Shown: positions 12,031-22,500 of the stretch, one piece after another
Numbering within the stretch: position 1 is the first letter of the stretch
How the letters are laid out: each line of letters begins with the position of its first letter
Assembly: GCF_001522545.3 (NCBI RefSeq)
Contig: NC_031773.1
Location: forward strand, 26,299,685 to 26,363,684
Length of the DNA stretch: 64,000 nt
Direction of reading: 5' to 3'
Origin: Parus major
Taxonomy: Eukaryota; Chordata; Aves; Passeriformes; Paridae
The notes under the pieces: model-generated
The model's database searches: none
Told to the model about the DNA's origin: nothing
Seen by the model: the letters and a program-made list of their open reading frames with translations, nothing else
Translations under genes and position numbers: made by a program

Positions 12031-12240
12031 GGAAGTTCATGGCCACCGCCATCTTTAAACTGAAATATATAGGAGCTGCCATCTCAAACTGGAAATATAT
12101 GGACGCCACCATCTTTAACAGGAAATACATGGGCTCCGCCATTTTTAACCAGAACTGCATGGGCGCCACCATTTTTACTGGAAATAGGTGGGCGCCGCCA
12201 TATTTCTCTGGAAATAAATAGGCGCCGCCATTTTTAGGGT
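12031..12240 (+). repeat. 30-bp minisatellite, seven units, each with a CCAT core
   Basis: The CCAT tetranucleotides begin at 12049, 12079, 12109, 12139, 12169, 12198 and 12228. The period is therefore 30 bases, with a single 29-base step. A typical unit reads GGAAATACATGGGCGCC followed by GCCATTTTTAAC. The first half of the unit varies most, while the CCAT core is present in all seven. The last unit runs straight into the right telomere-like repeats. Because 30 is a multiple of three, both strands carry long open frames across the array, which are not evidence of a protein. Confidence 0.92.
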
Positions 12241-12290
12241 GAGGGTTACAGTTACAGTTACGGTTACAGTTATGGTTACGGTTAGGGTTA
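12235..12290 (+). repeat. Degenerate telomere-like repeat, G-strand orientation
   Basis: About eight hexamers in register (GGTTAC, AGTTAC, GGTTAC, AGTTAT, GGTTAC, GGTTAG and so on). Only the outermost units are true TTAGGG. This is the inverted counterpart of the array at 11673-11734, but far more mutated. Confidence 0.85.
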
Positions 12291-12296
12291 AATGAA
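12288..12296. repeat. Right target-site duplication candidate (TTAAATGAA)
   Basis: Identical to 11664-11672. It lies immediately outside the last GGTTAGGG. Confidence 0.7.
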
Positions 12297-14826
12297 AATA
12301 CAAAAGAAGTCCTTTTTGCCTAATCAAACTAGGTTCTTTGTCCTATGATATTTCATGTCTTCATGAAACTGGAAAAGTAAAAGCTCATAATTTTTCAGTA
12401 TTTGTCCTTATTCAGACATTATTATTGAGCTATATTCACTTAATTTTCTAATGGAGCACAATCTAACTGAATCCAGTGTTTAATATATTTTGTTTTATTG
12501 CCGAAAATATCAAATTTATGGAATAAATTATATCAGTTTAATGACTTAATTTGTTTTAAGAAGAGGTTATATGTTTGAATATGGTATTCTGTTTAATTTA
12601 TTACACTGAATTCTTCACTCATCAGTTAAATCACAGTAAAAGTAGAAATGAGAATCAAAGGTTGAAAGAAGACTAAATTATCTTCACAAGGTTTTTCTAC
12701 AGTGTTTACAGAGTCCCAAAAGAGTGGAGAAAGAAGAACTATGGCTGAAGCAAGGAGACTTTCTGATTTCTGCTCACCTAAAACACCGTTATTTGGTAGG
12801 CCTATTCCAATTATATTTTGTGTTTATTATCCTAAGTGGTCCTTGTGCTTTTGTAGAATGTAGGATTGCACCTCCAACTTTATGTAATATGAATAAATGT
12901 TAAAATATCTAGGATGGTAAAAAAATTAAAGACTTTTAGACTATGTTCAGCTATGAAATCTCTCTTGATATTTATGGGATGTATTGAATAAGAAATGGTT
13001 TTCTACAGCTTCTAACCCATTAAAAGTTCATGACAACAATGCATGATTTAATTAAAGACACAAAAAAAGTTTTAAAAATCTCTGTTTGACAGCAGTGAAG
13101 AAACACTGTAACAGAGATTTTGCACCATAGACTTCTAGCCTGGATGTCTCAGTTTCCACAGAACATATTGCCAAGTGTGACATATTCAAACATTTGCAGA
13201 CAGACACATCCAGGGCTGTATCTGCACGCACCCACTCTAAGCAAGGTCAGTCTGAGCATATTCTGTTAATGTATTTGACATAATAAAATAGCTGGTCCTC
13301 CACTGTTTACTGATGAATATCTTCACTTCTCAGCCACATTCTGTTTGTCTCAAACCTTGTGTCGTATCTTCACATGTTTCCCCAGGGAACAGTAAACTGA
13401 AGAAAAGAAGTAACAAAAGAGAAATCTAAGTTTCCTGTCTATCTCACTTTATTTAATAATTTAAATATAATGTAAGCCTTGCTACTGATAAAGATTCTGA
13501 GCACTTGCCTAATTTTCTTCTCCAGTATATTATATTGTGATATCAAAAAAAGATATCTTCATAAAGGAAGTAAAATAAGCAAAATGTTAAAAAAAATCTA
13601 GTGTCCAGAATAAAAGCTAGTTTTAACTACTGAAAAATAAAAAATAAATTATAAACTATGCAGATACAACTTAGTAGAAAAAACATAAACATGAAAGATG
13701 AACAAAACTATACTAAGATGAGGGTATTTTAAAAGCAATATTTTGAAGAAACTCAGAGAAGCTGTGGTGGTTTTAAATGCTAAAAAAATACTAAAATATG
13801 AAAATGTTTAGATTTTATTCTAAAAAATACATTTTTAAATGCTTCTAGTATAGAGTTTGAACATTCTGCCTTTTGTTTCAAAATTTAAATGAAAAACATT
13901 CCCTATAATTTTAATTAAAGAAAAAAAATCTGAATTTTAATTAGCTTATCTGGTACATCAATCCATGTGGTCTTTTTGGTACTATTTTGACAGCATAATT
14001 GGATTCACTGGTTTCTTTAATCACTTTTAGACTCTCTTGTTTTTAATTCTACTCATGTCTTCTATTTATTTTTCTTTCAATACATTATTTGCTGTGTCTT
14101 CTCTTCCACACATTTCAGATCCCCCTGACCATGTTCTCAGTTATGACAGCCTTTTTCCCTTCTGTACAATAACAATAAAATACTGAAATTTACGTTTCTA
14201 AGCTGACAAATTTAGGTTCCATATCAGAGAATACAAACGCCAGTGTACCACAGGCACCAGTGTTGCATGTCTCTGGGTAATGTGAATTGGCATTTAAAGG
14301 AGGCTGCAAGCAAAAATGTGGCAAAATGCTTATGGGCACCTGAATAGTTGATCAAAGCATGAATGGGTTTTATGGTAGCAGGTAAGCATTGCTAGAAAAC
14401 TGCCTGTGCTTTTCCATGGATTTCCCTGCCTTCATCTTCCTTCCCTTCCCTCCCCAGGTTCTCACTGCTTCTGTGGCTGAGGATTTCTGGTCCACTGCTC
14501 AACAGGCTCTGGCTACTCTCTTTTATCTTCCACTGTTATCTATTGCTCTGCCTAAGACTGTGCAATGCACCCAGCAGAGTTTCTGCAATTGCTTTTCTGA
14601 GACAGATTCTCTTTACTCTTAGCCTTTGAAACTCTCATTTCACTAATTTTCATTCCTAGCGCCTCAGGTGGTCTTGATGTAACTTTCTCACCTGCTTGCA
14701 CATCATTCCCCACGCTCTTTAATTTCTCCTCACTTTGCCATGTTATTTTACCTATGTGGCAGAATTACAGATGACCTCAGTGCATGTTATTTCTCCTCTT
14801 CTTTGCTACCTGCTCTGATCCATATA

Positions 14827-14865
14827 ATCAAAATAATAAAAATAATAATAATGATTATAATAATT
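14827..14865. repeat. (AAT)n-like simple repeat
   Basis: Interrupted AATAATAAT units, grading into AT-rich sequence. Confidence 0.8.
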
Positions 14866-16473
14866 TTTAAAAAACTTTACAAATGCATTGGAAAACACAT
14901 AAATAAATAAGCAACATTCACTCTGCCTCAAATACATTCCTCAGCAGATAAAAGAATAAATCATCTTCTTGTGAAACTCCTTAGTGTAGCCATATTTAAG
15001 ATTGTATTTTCCAATTATAGGTCTTTTATAATACCTACAGAACCAGGTTAACAATCAACCCTCAATTAAAGTACAGAAAGTATTGTAAAAATATTACCAG
15101 GAAATGTAACATTGTACAGATGCACAAAACAGTGCTCAAAGTCAATATTTTTTGTGTGTGCACTATGAAAAGTACCATATTTAATGATTCAGTCCTCTGC
15201 TGTGCGGAGTGTCTCCTGCAGGGTGCCAAGTGCCTTCAACTCTTAAGTCTATCTCTCCAGAAGCATTACAAAATTGAGCTATAAAGCAGTGAGGTACTTC
15301 TTTATAAAATAATGCTCTCCATTTGACTTGAAAAGAAATCTTTCAAAGAAGGAATGAAAGCTACCGCTGAGACATTCTTGACAGAAAAGCAAGTTGATTC
15401 AAGTGGCCAGTTCTTATGTTTTTGTGATAACAATTCATCAAATCTTGGTGATCAAAAATGATGGAAAAGGAAATAAAAGGAAAAAATACATGGTAGCTAA
15501 ACGGAGCTTTGAGCCAGCCCCACATTTTGTGAAGTTTGACAAGATGCAAAAGTTTGATGTTTCAAAAAGTTCTTAAAAATATATTTCTTTATATGTTGAA
15601 AGGCATTGTTTCAATAAAGTCAATTTTATAGAAGACCATTTCATTTCTTGGTTTTCAGGTAACATTCCATGATGATCTGTCACTCCCAATTTGATCTTTT
15701 ATGTCATGTTATGTTATCTTTCAAATTACATAACAAAAATTGTTGAATAGGAGATAGCAGGGAGAACTTGAAACAAAAACCTCCAGGCACAGAAGGATCT
15801 GGGTCTCTGACAGAGTGAAGACACTTGTCATCCACCTCCTGGTAGCCCCTGCTCTGTCACGCCACTGAATCTCCAAAGCATTGGAGAACAAGGTCTGGTC
15901 CAAGACAAAAGTTGGTCTAATGTTTGCTACCACCACATCAATTCTGTGTGTAGGAGATGGGAACGAAGGAGAAAGGGGATTAGCAGGCAGAATGAACTGC
16001 TTAGGATGGGCCAATGTGTCCAAAGTCCTACACACCATAGTGCACTTTAGGGCATTTTATATATCTGCACTTTTCTTCACAGACATCAAAATCCTAGCTG
16101 CAAAGCCTTACTCCTGAAAGCTGAGCCATTTATTTTTTCTTCTTATGTGTCATCTCCACCCAATCACCTGCAATCCAGAGAGCAGAGAAGGAGGAATATT
16201 TAATGAAGAAACTTGGAAAAAAATTCCCAGAATCCCAAAAAAAGCAGAAACTTCCCAGTGTGCTTTGAAATCTATCAGATTGTAATTGACAGTTATTTGC
16301 TGAAAACACCTAATTTTTAAAAGTATGGAAAGTGAAAAGCTCAATCAATGCATATACACTTTGCTTTGTTCTTGGATAATTTGTTTTGCTGGATGTAGGT
16401 TTGTTTGACTTCTGGCAATTCTTATTTGATTACTTTCTGACCTGTAAAACATTGCTTTCTTTGTCAAGCAGAA

Positions 16474-16503
16474 TTTTTTTATTTTTATTTTTATTTTTTT
16501 TTT
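16474..16503. repeat. (TTTTTA)n / poly-T tract
   Basis: Three TTTTTA-like units merging into a T run. This is either simple repeat sequence or the reverse complement of a decayed poly-A tail. Confidence 0.85.
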
Positions 16504-19500
16504 ATGGCTTAATCCTAACATAATTTTAACATGAATAAGCACCAGAATGCTTCTGTGTGATTTTCATCACTTCCTACTCAGGTCTGGGAGTAGGTTCCAA
16601 ATAATACTGTACCTTCAGCTTCACAGGCACTTGGAAAATTAAGATAGTTCACAATTTCCCACTATTCCAAAGGATATTTGGCTTCAGTTATATAAAAATT
16701 ATTTATATATACAGTAAACACATTGCATATAAGAAGTTACAGTTTTCAGTCTCTTTGAAGTAGAACATCCATAATTGTCCACTGTGATTTTTAATGTAAT
16801 CAATTTCCTCTTATCTAGGATATCTCTTAAATCTCTAGCACAATCCAAAGTGGAGATCTTAAAAGACGATTTTGATGGATGGTAGGATTCAAGTCAGAAA
16901 ACACAGTAGAACAAGAGAATTTAGTTAGGCACAGCTATGTTCCAATTATTTAAAAAAGAAAAAAAATTACTGTAACTGACAGGGGTCTAATTCTGCATAA
17001 AAATAGCATCTATGGGATTTTTTTTTCCTTATTTCTATTTTCATCTTCTCCCTATTCATGTGGACATCAGAAAAACTTGGTTGAATGTGACATCTCACTT
17101 GTAAGTATTCTCTTTCTCCAGATACTTTTGGCCAACAGACTATATTCTGTACTGAACTTCAGCCAGCTGTCTAGATGTGGCTTTCTTGTATGTATCCTTT
17201 TCTAAATGGTCACCACCTTACTTTTAGTCTCATCAGGAGCCTGAAAATTTTGAAAAACTAATGACATGTGAAAAAGAAATCCTGAGATGACCAAAATTTC
17301 TGTGTGGTAAAGGTGACTCGTATTTGAACAAACTCTATTTAAAACATATGTATAATTTTGGAAAAGAAGAAGAGTACGATGATGAATGTTTTTAATTCTC
17401 ACTGAGATGAAGACACAGGGGGATCCCTTAGCAGCTTACATAAGGTTTCAGGCTCTAGTTCCAAATTTGAACTGAATAGTGTAGGTGGGAATCAGTTTAA
17501 AAGGAAACTTCCTATTGGCATGCCAAATTTGCAACTAGTTCCCTAGAAAGTACACATAACAGAGATTAACTGTTTAAAGCCTGACAATTTTTATTCCACG
17601 AGCAAACAAAATTAAATAATAGGTCACTTAAAAGTCAGAGGAACAATTCATAATAAAAGACTTTTAATATATGATTGGCTGAGATAATTTAATTAATATT
17701 TCCAAATTCAGAAAATATATTATTCACAGTTGGTTTCTCCAGCAGTGCTTTGAGTATGTTTATCTTGATAAATTATATAATATCCTAAATTACAGTTGAA
17801 AATAACAAAACCATTATTATATACTAACAAGTTAGCTTTGAAGATAAATCATTCCTAATGATTTTCCAATATATGTCACTTTTATGATTCTAATAGGGAA
17901 AAATATCATATTAATATATGCTAAAATTTTGATTTGCATTTGCAATTAGCATGAAAAAGTAGTATGTAATATACCATGATTGTCAAAGGACTTATAGATC
18001 AAAAAATGTTCTAGGGATAATTGTTGAGTGTTGCCAACTACTAACTGAATAAATAATTTATAATCCAAGGACTTTGCAGAATTTAGGTCTCAAAGAGAAG
18101 GGATTATGAACAAAACATAGTACATATGACTAAATGTTTGAAGCTTCTCTTTCTTTCTCTTTTAACCAAATCCAGATCTTGTGTGTTTCTCTGCATTCCA
18201 AGAAAACTTTGGGTTATAAAAGGAGAAATTTTAGAAAAGGATTTGAAAGCAAAGATACAAAAAAAGGAAACAATCATCAAAAGCCAAAATATACTTGTGG
18301 GGATTCTACATGTTATTGATAGGCAAGCTGCCTCTGTAGAAGGAATGACTAGGATTGTTCAGGCTAAGATAAAGGTGATGGAAAGAAGTTATGATAAAGA
18401 TCAATAAAATCACTGTCCCTTTCATTTCTGTCCCAGGAGCTTTCTGCGTCACACATCACAGAAGGTTCAGAGAAAATTCAGGGGGGAAAAGATCACTCTT
18501 TGCTACCTGATCTTCACTGAGTGTGTTCTGCTGGCCGCTGCCCGTGATCGGAGGCTGCATTGACCATCTGAGCACTGTGTGCCCTCTGCTACAGAGGCTT
18601 ATTTAAAGACATAGGAGCACCAATATATTGTGTATTAAAAATCACAGCAGGAATATAACCTCTAGGTTATGAATCTCGGCTGTGGAGGAATAGGATGGGA
18701 AGAGAGGCAATGTATCATATAACTAATTCTACATCTGTAGTGAATACTTCAATAAAAAGCTTTTACTCTTATCCTCAGGTCCCTTAACATTTTATGTACA
18801 ATCTTCCTTATTGCCAATACATCTATGAATTTAAAATGCCTAGTTTTCCTCCAAAGAATCTGTACAGATTAAATATGAATAAATAATACTTACTAAAAAA
18901 TCATCATTATGTCCTGTTCATACCCATCTGGTCTATGTCCATACCCATCTGTATATACCCTCATGGTGGCCGGACACAATAAAGTATTTGGTATGTAAAA
19001 AACGTAGTCCATACCAAAATAGTCTACTCATAACCAGCAAGAACAGATGGCTGTAAGGAGTTATGACTGGTCACACACTGCTTTGTGTGACATTAATCAA
19101 TATGACTGGCATTCCTCATAATGAATAAGGTGCTTCTAAATTTGCTTGCTCATCCCCGTCTGCCAGGATGAGGGTTGACCAAGAAATTCCGTGCAGCTTT
19201 TCCTCTAAGTCCATTTATAGGTACATACAATATAACTATCCATTGCCTCATATAGGCAGAAAATGCAACAGAGCACCACTGATCATCACTGGTGAAGTTT
19301 TCCTCCCTAAATCAAACTTTTTTTTTTTTTCTTTTTTCTGATATCTCTTCTTTTTGATTGGTTCAAGAAAGATGATTTTTGGGATCATGAAGACTCTCTA
19401 ACGCCCTGTGTCACCGGTTCAAACTATCAGGGAACATATATGTGAACAAAAGTATTGCAGTACTCATATGTGACCTCTTTCTTTCCCAAACATGGTTAAG

Positions 19501-22500
19501 ACTTTTAAAACATCAGTCAATGAAGTGGTAGAGTATGTAGAGAAATCTCTTATGTCAAAATCTGTTTTGAAAGGACAGTTAAAGTGTGTTGTCATCTTAG
19601 ATAATAATATAACAACTGAAAGAATACTTTGCAAATGGAACTAAAAAAAAAGGCAAGCATACTTCTTAATCAGAGCTTTATAATTCACTGAAAGTGGGTG
19701 TTGTAGAGAACAGGAAAAAAAGAAGAAAAAAGAAAAATAAACAGAAGAAATCACAGAGTTATTAACTTGAAATATATATACTTTTTTTTTTCAAACATCT
19801 GTCTTTAATTTCAAACTCCACAAAGTGCTTTAGTCTTGAAATCAGAATGACTTGTGGGACAATAAAAGCAAAAAAAATATGAAAATAATGTGCTCCTGGA
19901 AATAACTGCACAGTATGATAGATTTTAGTGTTTCGAAATTTATCTCAATATTCAGACAAAATTTTCTTATCCTTAGTTTCATCCTGTTACTCCTATCAAG
20001 AAATCAACTTACATAACTATAGATGATATTGTACGCAACAAAATTATTCAGTTTTAAAAAAAAATGTTTTCCAGATTTTTTGCCTCCAGGAAGCAGCAGT
20101 GGATGGTCAAGTATTGTTTTAATATTGAGATTATTAGTAATTTTTTGTTCACTATTAGTGATTAGTTTATGCATATGAAACATCATCTTTTTTTGAATAA
20201 GAATTTTATATTTAAGAGACTTGTCTTCAATTGCATTAGTCACCTTTGGCAACATTTTATAATGAACTGCATTTTTGGTGGAGAAAGAAAAAGGGAGAAA
20301 GTATTAGAAGGAAATAATTGAATGAGTCCACACTGTTAATTAATTATTAATCAGTAGGTGATGAAGTGACTTGCTAATATAAATCTCCACAATGGGGCTT
20401 CTATTCAGTAAAGAGTACCTTTGTCTTTTATTACTTGGGGTCTATAAATGTAGTGATACTGTCTCTTCAGTTAGCATAAATCTGCACTAATGAAGATTGT
20501 GAAATGTTAAGCAAAAAGCTCTTTTTGTTCAAAAATACTGCTCATTTTTTTTATTAGCTATTGTCAGTATTCATGGCGCTGCAAGACATCAACACAGGGC
20601 AGTTCAGATGAACATTCCACATCTGGTCAAGTTTTTCATCTGCTCAGATTAAGGCTCAATTGAAAAGCTGAGCAAACAAAAGTGGAAATTTTTGGCATAG
20701 CTGAAACTTATACCACAACTCCCATGCTCATCTCCACCCTCTGACAAGCATCCTCCTGGGTCACAGCTCTACCCCGTTCCTAATTTTGAATTTCTGGTAT
20801 TACCTTCTTGTCAGTATGCCCTTGACTAATGCAGATATGCTGCGTTTTCCTTTCTTGTTTTTTTCTTAGTTTTTGATTTTCATTCATTCATTTGATTTGT
20901 TTTGATTTTGTTTGTTTTTTATTTTTTGGGTTTTTTTAGAGAAAACTGAATATACTTGCTTTTTGTGGGACCCAGGAACTACTCTAGATTTATGCATTCT
21001 ACCACCTTGGAAATATTTTCATATTACACTGGAATCAAGCATTAATTACTGAGTCATTTCAAAAAGGAAAATCTATTTCCTGTATTTTCAAATTTCATCC
21101 CATTTCCTATACACTCACTTTATATTAAGACATTGATTATACATTACTTTATGTCTGCAGACCTCATGAATATGAAAAAAAAATGTCCAGCTATTACTGC
21201 TAAGGTGTTGTGATTGTAGGACATTTTTTCTGGAAAAAGTAAAATATTTTGTAATGCCACTGAATAAATTCTGCAATATCATAGTAGCAGGTGTCTTTTA
21301 TTAATTATCTGTATGACTTGGCATTTTGCTCCACTGCCTCAGATCTGATCCTTAAATTTTATGAGATTTAAAACATTTATTACACAATACTTGGATACTG
21401 GAGAAATTATGCTCTGTGCTTTTTATATAACTCCTTAGAATTTAAGCACTTTATAGAAAACAAAATTACTGGATCATAAAAGTCTGTAACTTCAGGCATT
21501 TAAATTCCTAATTGTATGCCAAAACATCATGATAAGGCTTAAGGTAACTGAAGTCCATTCAAATGTAAATTTTCAACATTAAATTTCCTTAGGTGCACGG
21601 AGACCTCCTGTTTACTCCTAAATCTGGTTCAGACGTGTCTGCCTTGAGTACTTTGACAAGTACACTAAGTACTTATCTGCAGAGCTTAAGCAAAACATCC
21701 ACCAAGAGCATCTTGCAGATTAGGTCACAGAGCAAAATTCAACAGCTGATAATGGTGCCTTAACAGCCTTTCAGCTAACAAATAAACAGTGTTTTCAGGA
21801 TACAGAATATCTTGGTATTTTTACATTCTCATTCTGTGATTTTTGATATCTCATTGAGAAACGCAAAAGACTAAGAACTTGTAGATGCTAGTATGATAAA
21901 AGTTTGGGTGTTTCCATTTTTCTTTTTCTTTTGAAGTTATTCCACTTACACAGTGTAATTAAATATTGACTCAGCAAAGACCAAAAGAAACTGATTATAC
22001 AAGTGGTCAGTTTGCATGCAGAGGTGAAAGGAAACATGGATTTTCCTTTCCAAGACAAATTAATAAAATATTATTGGAAGAAGGAACTGGAACCCTCATT
22101 CTTTCCTTGAGAATGAGTGCTCTAGTAAGTGCAATTAAATCAATCTTTTTGGAAGATATATATTTTCTTAGGTAAAGTGGAACAATACCAAGCAGGCAGA
22201 TTGAGGGTCCCTCAGCTCATCTAGCTGATGATTAGAAGACTGTTCTGGGAGATATGGCTTCCAATACTCACAGAGGGATGAAACATTTAGCACGGGTCTC
22301 CCAGGGTTGAAAGGATTTTAATTACAAATTTGTGCTTAGAAATACAGTCTTGAAGGAGGGCTGGTACTTAAACTGTAGGGAAATAAAGGATTTATTCCCC
22401 TGTCCTCAGCATCTTCAATTATCTTAATCAATCCTTTAGTCAGTATGCATGATTTTGTGAACTTGAAAGAGGCTATGAATTCCTTCTTTCAGATCAAAAT

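Larger units (their letters stand above)
11673..12287. mobile_element. Telomere-ended inverted-repeat element, non-coding, 615 bp
   Basis: What is seen: the left end is CCCTAA repeats (about 11673-11734) and the right end is TTAGGG-like repeats (12235-12287), so the two ends form imperfect terminal inverted repeats. Perfect nine-base direct repeats flank them. Between the ends lie about 300 bp of unique sequence with C-rich and A-rich patches, a CpG-rich palindrome at 11989-12000, and seven 30-bp units at 12031-12240. The base composition is clearly more GC- and CpG-rich than either flank. No transposase is encoded. Inference: this is a non-autonomous terminal-inverted-repeat element, because inverted ends and a direct target duplication are the usual marks of cut-and-paste transposition. 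A 9-bp duplication would suit Mutator-like enzymes, and a 6-bp reading would suit other groups. Alternative: a fragment of a subtelomere captured during double-strand break repair. Confidence 0.6.

Noticed and set aside
11673..12287. Chromosome end-to-end fusion point
   Set aside because: A fusion would place TTAGGG repeats to the left of CCCTAA repeats. Here the order is reversed, the repeats are separated by about 500 bases of unique sequence, and the whole is flanked by a direct duplication.
15721..16038. 105-codon minus-strand frame as a pseudogene
   Set aside because: No family recognised; the plus strand is also open over much of it, which points to composition rather than coding.
18126..18407. 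93-codon lysine-rich frame as a processed pseudogene
   Set aside because: No parent protein recognised, and no poly-A tail or target duplication visible.
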